A DNA stretch of 64,000 nucleotides from assembly GCF_901472535.1 (NCBI RefSeq), contig NZ_LR590470.1:2046001-2110000 (forward strand). The letters are read 5' to 3'. The notes beneath the pieces are model-generated. The model was not told the DNA's origin. It saw only the letters and a list, made by a program, of their open reading frames with translations, and made no database searches. Position 1 is the stretch's first letter, and each line of letters starts with the position of its first letter. Position numbers and translations under genes: made by a program. The stretch is from Sphingobacterium daejeonense (GTDB lineage Bacteria; Bacteroidota; Bacteroidia; Sphingobacteriales; Sphingobacteriaceae). Below, one piece after another: positions 21,076 through 30,964 of this stretch.

Positions 21076-22100
21076 TTAAGGTCTATCTATTTCTTTATCG
21101 AAATTATAACTTGCAAATCTGCCCGAATCTTTAGGATTGACCAAATCTGATTCTTTTTCACCCCATGGCCATCCTCCAAATTGGGTTCTTCTGTAATCAT
21201 TAAATGCCTCTTGCAATTCTTTTTCTGAACTCATTACAAATGGTCCGTATGCAAAAACAGGCTCATTTATAGGTTCCCCTTCCAAAATTAAGATCTTAGC
21301 TTTTTTATCACCATTTGTAATCACGATTTCTTCATCTCCTGCCAAATCTGCAATGAATCTTTCTTGCATTTTATAATCTTCTACAGATATCGTCGATGTT
21401 CCATCATAGAAAAATACAAACCTATTCAATGTTTTTGATACTGCATTCAATTTAAATATCGCTCCTGGTTCCATTTCAACTAAAGCAATCCCAACATGAT
21501 GTTTTGGATCAATAGCCCAAGAATTTTTTAACGGTTCTTGTGCCTTTACGCCATAGTACTCTCCCAAAATAACTTTCAAATTGATATTCTTTCCATTTTC
21601 ATCTTGGAATGATCCTCTAGGAATCTTTTCATTCCATAACATTTTATAGTCTGGCTCAGTGAATTTATTTGCCGCAGGCAAGTTCAACCAGATCTGAAAC
21701 AAACGGAATGGATTGTCATTCTCATCATCAAGCATTGGAAACATCTCTCCATGCAATACTCCTGATCCTGCACTCATCAATTGTACATCACCATTTCCGT
21801 AACGTCCTTTAGAACCTTTGGAGTCAAAATGATCCGCAAATCCTTCCTTCTACAATAGTAACAATCTCGAATCCGCGGTGGGGGTGGTGTGGGAAACCTG
21901 GAATGGTCTCTCCATGATACATACGCCATTTTGCTTCACGGTCAAAAATCATTACCTAAATTTTTCCCCGCCAACAATGCTGGGTCAGGACCCATTTTAC
22001 CATTGCCTTTTGGATATTGATCATAATGGTAAGCACCTAAGATATATGGATCTCTAATAGGCATCGGACCTACAACTTTAGTTATATTTTTTATTTTCAT
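21076..22100 (-). CDS. pirin family protein (two frame breaks)
   Basis: Start ATG at 22100 reads [30 protein letters not shown] (given here as [17 protein letters not shown] and [13 protein letters not shown]). One extra T in the run at 21944-21948 and one extra A near 21848 break the frame; corrected, the N-terminal cupin reads [19 protein letters not shown] and, later, [11 protein letters not shown], giving the His/His/His/Glu metal site of pirins. The C-terminal cupin follows to [13 protein letters not shown]. About 340 residues against the usual 230-340. Bacterial pirins include quercetin 2,3-dioxygenases and redox-linked regulators; the role here is open. A tandem palindromic operator stands 65 bp upstream of the start. 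Confidence 0.8.
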
Positions 22101-22164
22101 AGCTTTGTTTTTAATTTATTCTATATGAACAAATGGCACACCAAAAGTGTTTATTTGTCAGTGA

Positions 22165-22199
22165 GTTACCTATTGGTAACCTAGTTACCTTGGAGTAAC
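22165..22199 (-). promoter_or_regulatory. tandem palindromic operator upstream of pirin
   Basis: Two adjacent inverted repeats share one half-site: GTTACC-4-GGTAAC (perfect, 22165-22180) and GTTACC-5-GTAAC (22184-22199), their centres about 19 bp apart. This is the shape of a dimeric repressor site bound twice on one DNA face. The regulator gene is not in the window. Confidence 0.55.
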
Positions 22200-22259
22200 G
22201 TTTCGTTTAAATGAAATGAATAGCTATCTAGAAAATTCTCCTCTTGCTCCAATAAAAAA

Positions 22260-23528
22260 TTATTTGAAGTGTTTGTCAGTAAAATTGAGGTAACAGTACC
22301 AATCGTATGCATTTACGTCATGTATCCCGGCACGAATATGATAACCAATGTCATGATAAATTGGCTTATGAACCTCCGGTGCTGTATCACTATTAAAGCC
22401 TTTTTTCTTATATAAAGCATAAACTGGGCTAGCATGATAAGCCGCTAGATATTCCCCTTTTGGATCTGCCCAGCGATCTTCCTCTGCACTAGCAACATAT
22501 AAAGGTCTAGGTGCAATCAATGCCAATAGCATATGTTGATCAAATGGCATTCCTTTTCCTTATGATGATAGGCATTATAGTTTTTGGCAAACCCAAGCAG
22601 GTTTGATACTGCTGACAATTGCGATTGTTTCGCCAAATTCTCTTTTAGAGAGCGCAGCACCCCCTTCACCAGAATTATTGGAAATGACCAAGCTGAAACC
22701 TTGGATCTAGTGCCCCAGCCCATAATGCAGCCTTCCCTTGACGGGAATGTCCCAATAGAGCAATCTTTTTTATATCAATTTCAGGCAATGTTTGCAGATA
22801 ATCAACGATCCGTGATGATCCCCATGCCCATGCGCCAATCGCCTCCCAATTGTCACCGAGATCTTGACTATCTTCATAATCCGAAAATAAAGCTGCGATG
22901 CTCTGATCTTTGAACCCTTCTTTATCAGGAAAAATATCATTGGTAACACATAGTTGCTACGCCATAACCCCGCTTGATAATCTGTTCATAATCCCAACGG
23001 CCAGATTGGACACCTCTAATCCAATCTTGATGGGTAGAATCCCGAACCAATTTGAAGTTATCGCTATATATTATGCTGGAGTCATTCAAAGTACTGTGAT
23101 TTCCTTTAAAATTATAGCCGACAAATATTGGAACTTTTCCTTTGACATGATTAGGTAACATTAATAATAAAAGCGCATTGACAGCTTTTCCATTTTTGGA
23201 GAAAGTCATTTTTACCTGGCGTAAAGTTGCTTTTCCATCCAGTGCACCTTTGTTCTCAGTCAGTAATTCATAAGTTACTGGAATTTCCTCTGTGGGAGTT
23301 CTGCCATACATTTGAGAACTGAATATTTCAAGTATTTCAGGTCGTCGAATTGTCTCCCATTTTCGTCTATTATTGATAGTTTCTCCTGAATTGGAAACCA
23401 AAACATTAGGTAGTGAATATTTAGGAAACCAAGGACTCATCGTAGTTCACGTTCTGCTGACCATAACAAATTTGAAATGAAAGAAAAAATATAATTGAAA
23501 AGATTAAGTTTGATTTCATCTTCTCCAT
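22260..23528 (-). CDS. CE15-type glucuronoyl esterase / alpha-beta hydrolase, secreted (several frame breaks)
   Basis: Start ATG at 23528 (or 23519) gives a Sec signal peptide [20 protein letters not shown]. The mature protein has the CE15 hallmarks: nucleophile elbow [20 protein letters not shown] (GxSRxGK, Ser nucleophile), [14 protein letters not shown], acidic residue region [15 protein letters not shown] and a C-terminal His in [10 protein letters not shown]. Frame slips occur at about 23425 (extra T), 22945, 22700 and 22565; each continues in another frame without loss. CE15 enzymes split ester bonds between 4-O-methyl-glucuronic acid of xylan and lignin. Length about 420 residues is normal. 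No polysaccharide-utilisation genes lie next to it. Confidence 0.75.
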
Positions 23529-23635
23529 AATTTAAGGTGTAGGAATAGGTTATCTGTTAAATGTTAATATACAGATTTTTCTTGGATTTTGGAGACTCCA
23601 AGATAAATAGAAATCAATTGATTAGAATGTATCGA

Positions 23636-24397
23636 TTATTCCAAACTACGGATATAGATATGCTTGACGTGTTTATAGCCACCCGAATCTCTTTCGTCGA
23701 TTTCAAATTTGTCCATATACTTGATAAGATCATACAGTTTGGTAAAGCCGTAATTACGAGGGTCAAAATCAGGCCTTTTCTTGTTGATATAACTGCCAAG
23801 AGAACCTAAGAACGTCCAACCAGATTCATCAGAAAGTTCGTCTACGCTTTGAAGGATAAGTTTAGTCGTTTTTCTATCCACTTTATCCAACGCTTTGGTG
23901 GCAGGCTGGGGTTTACTTTTTGCTTCAGGTTTTTCCTGGGACTTTGCAGCAGTTGCTTTTTCTTCAGTTTTTAGAATCTCTATATAAATGAATTTGTTGC
24001 AGGAAGCGATAAATGGTTGAGGTGTTTTCTTTTCACCAATTCCAATGACCAACATTCCTGCCTCCCGTAAACGAGTAGATAAACGAGTGAAATCACTATC
24101 ACTGGAAACTATACAGAACCCATTGACCTTCTCCGAATATAAAATGTCCATAGCATCGATGATCAAAGCACTGTCCGAAGAATTCTTGCCAGTGGTATAA
24201 CTGTATTGCTGAATCGGAGTAATCGCATTTTCCAACAAAACATTTTTCCAACCTGTTAGATTTGGTTTGGTCCAGTCGCCATAAATCCGTTTAATAGTAG
24301 GAGTTCCATTCTTGGAAATCTCTTCCAACATTTCCTGAATATGCGAGGAGGGAATATTGTCCGCATCAATTAGTACCGCTAATTTGAGGTCTTGCAT
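23636..24397 (-). CDS. NYN-domain (LabA-like) protein with C-terminal LOTUS/OST-HTH-like domain
   Basis: Residues 1-145 form a PIN-like NYN domain: LAVLIDADNIPSS, DSALIIDAMDIL, and FCIVSSDSDFTRLSTRLREAG provide the conserved acidic residues of a metal-dependent RNase. A charged, low-complexity linker (EEKATAAKSQEKPEAKSKPQ) leads to a C-terminal region with LILQSVDELSDESGWTFLGS and FDPRNYGFTKLYDLIKYMD, the pattern of OST-HTH/LOTUS domains that bind RNA. Together they suggest an RNA-processing or RNA-decay role in the cytoplasm. Intact, single gene, 253 residues, normal length for the family. Confidence 0.85.
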   Translation of the reverse strand: MQDLKLAVLIDADNIPSSHIQEMLEEISKNGTPTIKRIYGDWTKPNLTGWKNVLLENAITPIQQYSYTTGKNSSDSALIIDAMDILYSEKVNGFCIVSSDSDFTRLSTRLREAGMLVIGIGEKKTPQPFIASCNKFIYIEILKTEEKATAAKSQEKPEAKSKPQPATKALDKVDRKTTKLILQSVDELSDESGWTFLGSLGSYINKKRPDFDPRNYGFTKLYDLIKYMDKFEIDERDSGGYKHVKHIYIRSLE

Positions 24398-24531
24398 TTG
24401 ATTAATTCTTGTTATCGGCTTAACAGTAAAAATAAGATATTGTTTTATTAAAATACCTAAACCTAGGTATTTTATCAGCTTTAATATTTTCAGAGATTTA
24501 GTAGAATAAACAACCTAATTATTAATATATT

Positions 24532-25248
24532 ATGAAAATTTTATTAACTAACCTGTTAATAGCCACACTGTTATTAATGGGCTGCAGAAATGCAACTGAA
24601 TCAACAACCGTAGACAGCACCGCCAACTCTGATGAAGATGTAGTGTTGGATTCTGCAGCTTCATTTCCCATGGATGAATCGACAGCTGCTGAAGAGGATT
24701 TATCTCAAACATTGTTAAACTTTAATGAATTTCCAGCCGTGTCATTGGACAGCGTGAAGTTGGTCGGGGAATTAAAAGTCAACAATCCTGAAAATGCAAT
24801 TATGGAAGTCGTCGAAGAAAATATTGACAACTGTAATCTCCCTTCCAGAATCCGTCAATTAAGGCAAGGTTCAAACATAAAAGTCTTCAAATTCAACAGC
24901 ACAATGAATGCTCAAGCTCAAGCCTTTGGATTTACCGGCACAATTGGAAGAAATGAAATGCTATTAATCCAAGAATTTGCAAGATACAGTACCTTTCCTT
25001 GCGAAGGACAGCGTTCAAAATTTGGAATAGGATTAAGATGTATGATTCATATCAAATCATTAAGATCTAGACTAGACGTGGATAAACTCTCCGTAATAGC
25101 TGCAAATGTGGAACTGGGAAATATCTCAGCTACCTATGAATTAATGTCCGTTGGATTTCCGCTCCAAGGTGATATGTTGGCAGACAATCTACCATCAGTC
25201 GGAGACTATAATGTCGAAAATTTCTCCAAAATTGGCAGTATCTTTTAA
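24532..25248 (+). CDS. hypothetical lipoprotein, 238 residues
   Basis: Lipoprotein signal MKILLTNLLIATLLLMGC with lipobox LMGC at residues 15-18, then a Ser/Thr/Asp/Glu-rich linker. The globular part has four cysteines (in NCNLPSR, FPCEGQ, GLRCMIH) and the stretch FKFNSTMNAQAQAFGFTGTI. No family recognised. Monocistronic or with the short YCII remnant behind it. Confidence 0.7.
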   Translation: MKILLTNLLIATLLLMGCRNATESTTVDSTANSDEDVVLDSAASFPMDESTAAEEDLSQTLLNFNEFPAVSLDSVKLVGELKVNNPENAIMEVVEENIDNCNLPSRIRQLRQGSNIKVFKFNSTMNAQAQAFGFTGTIGRNEMLLIQEFARYSTFPCEGQRSKFGIGLRCMIHIKSLRSRLDVDKLSVIAANVELGNISATYELMSVGFPLQGDMLADNLPSVGDYNVENFSKIGSIF

Positions 25249-25283
25249 TAATATCTTAAAAACTCTAAATGATAATAATAACA

Positions 25284-25526
25284 TGGAAATTGAACCAGTG
25301 TCGATGAATTATTATTAGAAAAAATAGGAAAGAACAACATAGAGTGTGGAGACCAAATAATGTGGTAGAGGAGAAGCCTTATTCAGTAAATAATGAATCA
25401 ATCAATGGTTATATAGTAGTGAGTGCAGAAAATATTGATGATGCGGTAAAACTTGCTGAAGGCTGTCCATTACTTAATGAAAAAGGAACTAGTGTTGAAG
25501 TAAGAGAAGCATTGAAACTTAGGTAG
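25284..25526 (+). pseudogene. YCII-domain (DGPF) protein, C-terminal half only
   Basis: The segment WRPNNVVEEKPYSVNNES, INGYIVVSAENIDDAVKLAE and CPLLNEKGTSVEVREALKL matches the second half of YCII-related proteins. The N-terminal half with the YCII motif is missing; the 60 bp upstream hold a possible start (MEIEPVSMNYY) that stops at once. An internal deletion is the simplest explanation. Confidence 0.6.
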
Positions 25527-25532
25527 AATGAT

Positions 25533-25573
25533 AAAATAGTTTCCTTTTCTTGTGGGAAAGGAAACTATTTTTT
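25533..25573 (+). terminator. intrinsic terminator
   Basis: Stem AAAATAGTTTCCTTT / AAAGGAAACTATTTT (about 15 bp) around a TCTTGTGGG loop, with a T6 tail. A- and T-flanked, so it may work in both directions. Confidence 0.85.
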
Positions 25574-25631
25574 CGTAAAAGTTTTTAAATAAAGAAGTCA
25601 ATATTTTTAAATCAGGTTATAATATGATTCG

Positions 25632-26033
25632 TTAGTTTGGCTTTCTCAAAAGCCCTGTCATCAAAACAATTGAATAAGCAAACATTAACCAGGATCCAAA
25701 GTACCTACCATCTTTTTCATCCATATTCGGAAAGAAAAATTCAAAGAAATGAATACATACAGTGTCTAAGATCATTCCTGTAATCACCATTAATACAGCG
25801 GATTTTATACTTTCAAGCTTATTTAAAGAGAATCGTTTGAAAACCCAATTAGCGATTATCGCCATAGCAGGAATCAACAAAATATACAAGCCAAGCATTA
25901 CATAAGGATTGTCAGTTATAAAAAAGTACTGACCAAAAAACCTAAATATAATGCTGGCAAACAGCCAGACTAAGAAGCCTACTGCTAAGCTGAATTTGAT
26001 GTAGTTGTCGTCTGATATCTTTGAATTTTCCAT
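25632..26033 (-). CDS. small four-helix membrane protein, hypothetical
   Basis: 133 residues with four predicted membrane helices: FSLAVGFLVWLFASIIF, VMLGLYILLIPAMAII, SAVLMVITGMILDTVCI and SWLMFAYSIVLMTGLL. It resembles the short Bacteroidota membrane family DUF5367, but I cannot verify that. No motif suggests a substrate. It stands alone; the 250 bp upstream (26034-26283) hold nothing I recognise. Confidence 0.7.
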   Translation of the reverse strand: MENSKISDDNYIKFSLAVGFLVWLFASIIFRFFGQYFFITDNPYVMLGLYILLIPAMAIIANWVFKRFSLNKLESIKSAVLMVITGMILDTVCIHFFEFFFPNMDEKDGRYFGSWLMFAYSIVLMTGLLRKPN

Positions 26034-26283
26034 GTAAGTTTTATGAATTTGAACAAACCCTAAATTATCACTGATATTTCTTGTTTTTCTCTAGTAAAAA
26101 CGAAAGGTAAAGACATTTGTTCTATGAGAAGTTTTCCTCTTTTATAAATTACTGGATTTGTGTCATTGAACGAGCTAACTTAAAGCTTCTTGTTTATTGA
26201 TTTTGGACTTTCCATATATTTTTAATAGGTACGAATAGTTCTGACAGCAACTCAAGAAAACATAACTAGTAACCCAATATCTA

Positions 26284-28461
26284 CTAGTACATTCCTTTCG
26301 AAATCATTTCTAAGGCTTTTTCAATAAATGGATCATTACCGGTCTTAACATCTTCTAATGTATATCCAACCTCAACATCAGGCTTAACACCAATAAGGTG
26401 ATGTTGGCTACCATCTGAATTAACAACTTTTAATCCTGAAAAAGTTATTTGAATACCTCCGGGAAGTATTAAAGTATTAATATTTCCATTCGCTCCAGCT
26501 GTAGGTTTTCCAATGATTGGTCCAATCTTACCAAATTTTACCATATCCAAAATACTCTCAGGGGCACTTTGGGTTGATTCGGAAGCAAGAAAATAAAACT
26601 TTGCTTTAGGATGATTGTTGGCAGGAACAAGATAATCCTTTACAACCTCAAATTTTTTATTATTGGGTGAAAGAATATGATAATATAAAAAATGGTCAGA
26701 AACTAAGGTGTCTCGAACAAGTTTCGATATTAAATTTTTTTCTTCTACGTCTCTATTTAGATAACCTCGAAGATCAAAAATAATATGCATCTCAGGATCA
26801 TCAATATAATTCAATAACGTATCATTCACAGGATTGCTTGAATAATTGAAATAATAGGTGCTATCATTCAACAGTCTGTTATCTGTCCGATCTAAGAAGG
26901 ATGTATAAATAAATCTATCTTTTTGTTGATAGTTTCTTACAGATTCTACAGATTTCTGTTTCTTTGTTTTCGAATCTTTAAAAATCAATTTGGCCACAGA
27001 ATTTTCCTGTCCATATAATAAATTGAATTCTCCTGCTCGAACAATCAAGTTAGCTTTTGAGCCAGATCCAAAATATTTTTGGGTTTTACATAATTCAGGA
27101 ATAGACTGAGCATCAATACTAAAAAGTTGATCTCCGATGTTGAGCTGACCTTTTAGACTTTCATTATGGATATTTTGGATGTAGTAATTTCCATCAATAT
27201 GGATAATGGTAATCGGAACTGTATGTGTATATAAATGATCAGTTAATGGATTGTTGAAAAAGATATGGGCATCTTGGTAGGCATGCAGCATCTTTCGAAG
27301 ACTGAGATCATATTCCAATTGATTATCGGAGGCAATTACTTCTGCTAAAGTATTTCTTAGTAAGTCTTCAGCCTCTTTATCTGATAAGGTATTATATACG
27401 TAGGCAATTTGAAAAATATTCCAAATACTTATAACATTTGCTATTCGGGTGTTGAGATCCTTTAGGTTTTCCGGATTCATCAAGGGAAAGGGTAATTTTT
27501 TAAAATAGGGACCATCCACAAAACTTGAAATAGGTCTAGGATATGTATGTTTTTCATCCGCAAACACAGCCAATGGAAAACTGATACTTAAATTATTGGA
27601 AAGATGAAGCGATAAAGAATCTCCAATTTGGTTCTCCTCCTCAAATAATTTTTGATCATTTTCAATAAGACGCATAGTATATTGTGGCTGATCTTTATAT
27701 TCTTTTTCGGTCAGTTCTTTTATACTAAAACTTCGGTCTGATATGATAATGCTGTCCGTAGAAATATCGAAATTTCCTGTATCATCCATTATTCCTAAAT
27801 CTATCCCCAAATTTTTTGCATGTTCAGGAATGCTGTCCGTGAAATAGAAAAATCCTTTTTCTTCGCTCAAATGGTGATCAGCTTTTAATTTATGGTTTTG
27901 AAATGTTTGAATTAATCTTGATTTTTCTGAAGAATATGAAAATTTAATTTTAAAAGGTTTTCCTTCAAGGCCTTCAGGAATTCGTATGTTTAATAATCTA
28001 TAATAGTTAAGCCATAAATCAGATAACCAAGATCTTCTATTTAACCTGATGCTTTTGTAAATGCTGTTTGAGTTTGAATAAAGATCTAATCCTCGATGCT
28101 GTTTGCTGACAACTAGATTTTTAACCTCCTTAGGTGGGGGAGATGTTAGATGTTGTTTTCCATAAGTAACTTTTAAGGATGGCTCCAAAGGAAGGAAAAA
28201 TTTTACGATAGAATCTGCAAATTCTTTTTCTGTTTTTGCACCTCGACTTAACTGAACACCCCTTACCATAACGGCATCCCAACCTGGTGACAACAATATG
28301 CTGTCCACCATGTCGGTAGGAGAAAAATATCGAATAGCACCAGCTATTTTAGCAAAAGCTGTTAACCTATCAATCTCTTCTTTGTTCTGCTGGGCCTTTC
28401 CAGGAAAATGAAAGTATAATATAAAGACAATGACAATTAAGGGAATGGATCTATTTATCAT
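26284..28461 (-). CDS. S41-family (C-terminal processing/tricorn-like) peptidase, exported
   Basis: 725 residues, intact. An N-terminal signal peptide ends near GKAQQ. Residues about 30-330 form an accessory region starting with IAGAIRYFSPTDMVDS, a feature of Bacteroidota S41 proteins. A PDZ-like segment is seen at SLKGQLNIGDQLFSIDAQ (near 440). The protease core follows: HIIFDLRGYLN, ASESTQSAPESILDMV with the candidate nucleophile Ser, and IGKPTAGANGNINTLILPGG, then LIGVKPDVEV. Acts in the periplasm or at the outer membrane. Substrate unknown. Monocistronic. Confidence 0.8.
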   Translation of the reverse strand: MINRSIPLIVIVFILYFHFPGKAQQNKEEIDRLTAFAKIAGAIRYFSPTDMVDSILLSPGWDAVMVRGVQLSRGAKTEKEFADSIVKFFLPLEPSLKVTYGKQHLTSPPPKEVKNLVVSKQHRGLDLYSNSNSIYKSIRLNRRSWLSDLWLNYYRLLNIRIPEGLEGKPFKIKFSYSSEKSRLIQTFQNHKLKADHHLSEEKGFFYFTDSIPEHAKNLGIDLGIMDDTGNFDISTDSIIISDRSFSIKELTEKEYKDQPQYTMRLIENDQKLFEEENQIGDSLSLHLSNNLSISFPLAVFADEKHTYPRPISSFVDGPYFKKLPFPLMNPENLKDLNTRIANVISIWNIFQIAYVYNTLSDKEAEDLLRNTLAEVIASDNQLEYDLSLRKMLHAYQDAHIFFNNPLTDHLYTHTVPITIIHIDGNYYIQNIHNESLKGQLNIGDQLFSIDAQSIPELCKTQKYFGSGSKANLIVRAGEFNLLYGQENSVAKLIFKDSKTKKQKSVESVRNYQQKDRFIYTSFLDRTDNRLLNDSTYYFNYSSNPVNDTLLNYIDDPEMHIIFDLRGYLNRDVEEKNLISKLVRDTLVSDHFLYYHILSPNNKKFEVVKDYLVPANNHPKAKFYFLASESTQSAPESILDMVKFGKIGPIIGKPTAGANGNINTLILPGGIQITFSGLKVVNSDGSQHHLIGVKPDVEVGYTLEDVKTGNDPFIEKALEMISKGMY

Positions 28462-28636
28462 AATTAAAAAATTGGCAGTTATTTAAAACATAGTTCAAAA
28501 TCTTAATTTTTTGATAAACAAGCAAATGCACCCAGTTTATTTATAGTTTTTAACAAAGCTGATTGGTTTTTGATATGAGTGGTGGTTTGGAGAGATTTGT
28601 GTAAGTCAGAAAGGCCAATAATCTATCAGCTTATAT

Positions 28637-28942
28637 CTATAGATCTTCGTAGTGTAAAACCTGCGGAAAAGGATCATAATAGCTGTGTAGCAAAGCTTTC
28701 CATTTCTGGTATTGTGGTGACTGACGGAATCCAACTTCATGTGCTTCGACAGAGACCCATTCCACCAATAAAATATACTGATTGTCAATTTCTACACATT
28801 TCTTTAAAGAGTGCTTTACATATCCTTCGATAGATGAGATATATTGACTAGCAATTTGAAAATCATTCTCAAACTTTTCCGTTCTACCTGGCTTCACATT
28901 TAAAATAGCAACTTCTAAAATCATCGTGTGTTCATTTTTCAT
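28637..28942 (-). CDS. antibiotic-biosynthesis-monooxygenase (ABM) domain protein
   Basis: About 100 residues of ferredoxin-like fold: MILEVAILNVKPGRTEKFE, IEGYVKHSLKKCVEIDNQYI, LLVEWVSVEAHEVGFRQSPQY. This is the ABM/YgiN family of small dimeric mono-oxygenases or sensors of reactive compounds. Starts at 28951, 28942 and 28924 are all possible; 28924 (MILEVAIL) matches the family start best, 28942 is used here as a compromise. It lies upstream of, and codirectional with, no close partner; the DinB gene is 50 bp away on the same strand. Confidence 0.75.
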   Translation of the reverse strand: MKNEHTMILEVAILNVKPGRTEKFENDFQIASQYISSIEGYVKHSLKKCVEIDNQYILLVEWVSVEAHEVGFRQSPQYQKWKALLHSYYDPFPQVLHYEDL

Positions 28943-29004
28943 AAATGGCATTCAATACCGTCAATCAATGTAAAAAATATTCTTATAAATACTAAAATTG
29001 TGGA

Positions 29005-29436
29005 TTATTTTTCGCTACTAATTTGCTTCAAATGATGTTCGAAATGCGAAACGTAATCGTGCACCAAATACTCTAATGTGTAACCGTTACATTTTCTAGA
29101 TAGTATTTTAACGGTTAGTTTACTCCATATGAATAATAACTGACGATTAAGACTTTCCCATAAAGAAATAAGATGATTTAATTCTGCTATTTGGTGATGG
29201 TTGCTTTTACACCATTCTACTTGATCGTATTGAATTACTGGGTTCTCTTGGTGCTGAGCGACTATAAACCTCGTCAAATTATTGATTGCACTATCTATGA
29301 GATGACCTAAAATTTCTTTCTTGCTCCATTTATCGACAGCAGATTTATGTTCAAAATCTGAATATTTCATACTTCGTAACAATTCAGGAAATTGAACTAT
29401 ATATTTTTCCAAAGATTGAATAGCTTCTTCTATCAT
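29005..29436 (-). CDS. DinB/YfiT-superfamily four-helix protein
   Basis: 143 residues, all alpha. SAVDKWSKKEILGHLIDSAINN carries the first His of the family metal triad, and YLVHDYVSHFEHHLKQI the last two. DinB-like proteins are metal-dependent and often act in thiol transfer or stress responses; function here is not defined. It shares direction with the ABM gene (50 bp downstream) and may be cotranscribed with it. Confidence 0.75.
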   Translation of the reverse strand: MIEEAIQSLEKYIVQFPELLRSMKYSDFEHKSAVDKWSKKEILGHLIDSAINNLTRFIVAQHQENPVIQYDQVEWCKSNHHQIAELNHLISLWESLNRQLLFIWSKLTVKILSRKCNGYTLEYLVHDYVSHFEHHLKQISSEK

Positions 29437-29462
29437 GTTTAATATGTTAATGAATAAAAACT

Positions 29463-29636
29463 TTATAAATCAATTTGTTCTCCATGCGATTTTGGTTCGG
29501 GTGTGACGATAAACTTTAGCGTGTTGGTTTTATTTAATAATTGATGTTTTAATTTCGCGTGTACATGAAATCCTTGTCCCTCTGAAACTCCATCTAAAGA
29601 GTATGTACTAAAATCCTTGATTAAGTTCATGCCCAT
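29463..29636 (-). CDS. 57-residue hypothetical protein
   Basis: Start ATG at 29636, stop at 29463. Reads MGMNLIKDFSTYSLDGV, then SEGQGFHVHAKLKHQLLNK and TLKFIVTPEPKSHGEQIDL. It begins 22 bp after the end of the FtsZ-like gene on the same strand, so the two are probably one transcript. Short, no recognised family. Confidence 0.4.
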   Translation of the reverse strand: MGMNLIKDFSTYSLDGVSEGQGFHVHAKLKHQLLNKTNTLKFIVTPEPKSHGEQIDL

Positions 29637-29658
29637 TTTTATACTACTCTAATCTAAT

Positions 29659-30154
29659 CTAAACTAAATACTCCTGTACTAAAATCTCATTTGGAATCCT
29701 AAAAGGTGATGCCAGGCTTAAAGTGGAATATCGCATTTTCATTTCGTACATGTCCAGAATGGTAACGTCATTGAATTCCTTTAGTCTAATAATTGTTTCA
29801 TCAGCAATTGCTATACGTGATTTCGGTCCAAAATTGTAAGGGTAAAAAACAAAAACATTTATATTAAATATTGTTCAAAACCATATGGTCAAGTATCTCT
29901 GTGATAATGTACGAGCCGATTTTACAACCAAGTCCAAGGAAAAGTATATAAGGATATTCTTTACTGAAATAGGTAGGAAAATTTTTCTTGCAATAAATAT
30001 TTCTCTAGATCCCAGCCAAATCATCAAATCCATAGCGAAAATCAGTTTCTCTATCTAAAAGATATTGTTTCTCTCTAAAGAATGTCTCTTGAGATTTGAT
30101 AATTTGCCCACCTGTGCCGCCGATTCCAACGTTTATAGATTCTAGTAATGACAT
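29659..30154 (-). CDS. divergent tubulin/FtsZ-like protein in pieces (at least three frame breaks)
   Basis: Read from the ATG at 30154: MSLLESINVGIGGTGGQIIK resembles the FtsZ start where GVGGGG follows the first strand. After a slip near 30012 the text LEKYLLQEKFFLPI and, after another, YPYILFLGLGCKIGSYIITE correspond in place to the tubulin signature strand and GGGTGTGAAP loop. About 20 residues on, VFVFYPYNFGPKSRIAIADE and IIRLKEFNDVTILDMYEM match, with correct spacing, the FtsZ segment around PFSFEGKRR...L...D.LI...ND. The GGGTG loop is degenerate (GLGCKIG), so GTP binding is uncertain. At about 165 residues it is half the size of FtsZ. Either a reduced tubulin-like protein with sequence errors or a decaying gene. 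Confidence 0.45.
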
Positions 30155-30529
30155 ATTAATGTAGCTTGTTGATAATGTTAATTTAAAAAATAATAATGGA
30201 AAAATAAGCGGCGCATAGAAAAATCATTAATTAGTTGAAAAATTAAACCATTACTTTGGCAGGCCTTTTATCAATTCAAATCGCCTTCAAAAATTTAAAA
30301 AATGTGTGTCCAATCTTGTAGGACAAATCCACCTTCCCTTTGCCGTTTTGCTCACTGATAAACAAACACTATCCGATTTTCCCACTTTAAATAGTTTGGA
30401 ACGCATGAAAATAGCTTTTAGAAAGATAGGGAGGATTATATTTTTGCTAAAATAATTTTTAGATTAGTAAAAATTTGTGCCATCGCTTGTGGCCCAAGAA
30501 TTAAAAATCAATTATTATCAATAAACATT
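30155..30529. other. intergenic stretch, no gene seen
   Basis: 375 bp of AT-rich DNA between the FtsZ-like start and the SH3 lipoprotein. I see no open frame with family similarity, no tRNA and no strong hairpin. It must hold the divergent promoters of both neighbours. Confidence 0.5.
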
Positions 30530-30964
30530 ATGAAACATTTTTTATTTATTTCATTGATAATTATAATATTTTCATCATGTAGAATTCATACTACTGAAAA
30601 TTACTACACAGTAACAATTACAGAAGATGCTGCTATTTATCTAAAATCAGATTTAAATAGTAGGCTGGAAGAAATTGTCACAGCAGGAGAACCAATCTAT
30701 ATGATTCTTGATAAATCTAGAAAAGGATTTAGAAAAATAAAATATAAAGGAAAAGTTGGATATGTTTACAGACCTTCATATAAAACATATTCATCAAATG
30801 AATATAAACAAATTACATCTACTACAGATTCAATAAACAAAGCGAAAGTAAAAACATTTAATCCTTCAACTACTTCTGGAGGTACCGTGCATGTTAAGGG
30901 ATATTACAGAAAAAATGGCACCTATGTTAAGCCTCATACAAGAAGTGCACCAAGAAGGAGATAG
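30530..30964 (+). CDS. small SH3-domain lipoprotein
   Basis: 144 residues. Signal with lipobox FSSC at residues 14-17. A bacterial SH3 (SH3b) domain follows: YTVTITEDAAIYLKSDLNS, EEIVTAGEPIYMI, FRKIKYKGKVGYVYRPSY. The C-terminus GYYRKNGTYVKPHTRSAP is a short basic motif found at the end of many Bacteroidota envelope proteins. Likely binds peptidoglycan from the periplasmic side; function inferred from the domain only. Confidence 0.75.
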   Translation: MKHFLFISLIIIIFSSCRIHTTENYYTVTITEDAAIYLKSDLNSRLEEIVTAGEPIYMILDKSRKGFRKIKYKGKVGYVYRPSYKTYSSNEYKQITSTTDSINKAKVKTFNPSTTSGGTVHVKGYYRKNGTYVKPHTRSAPRRR

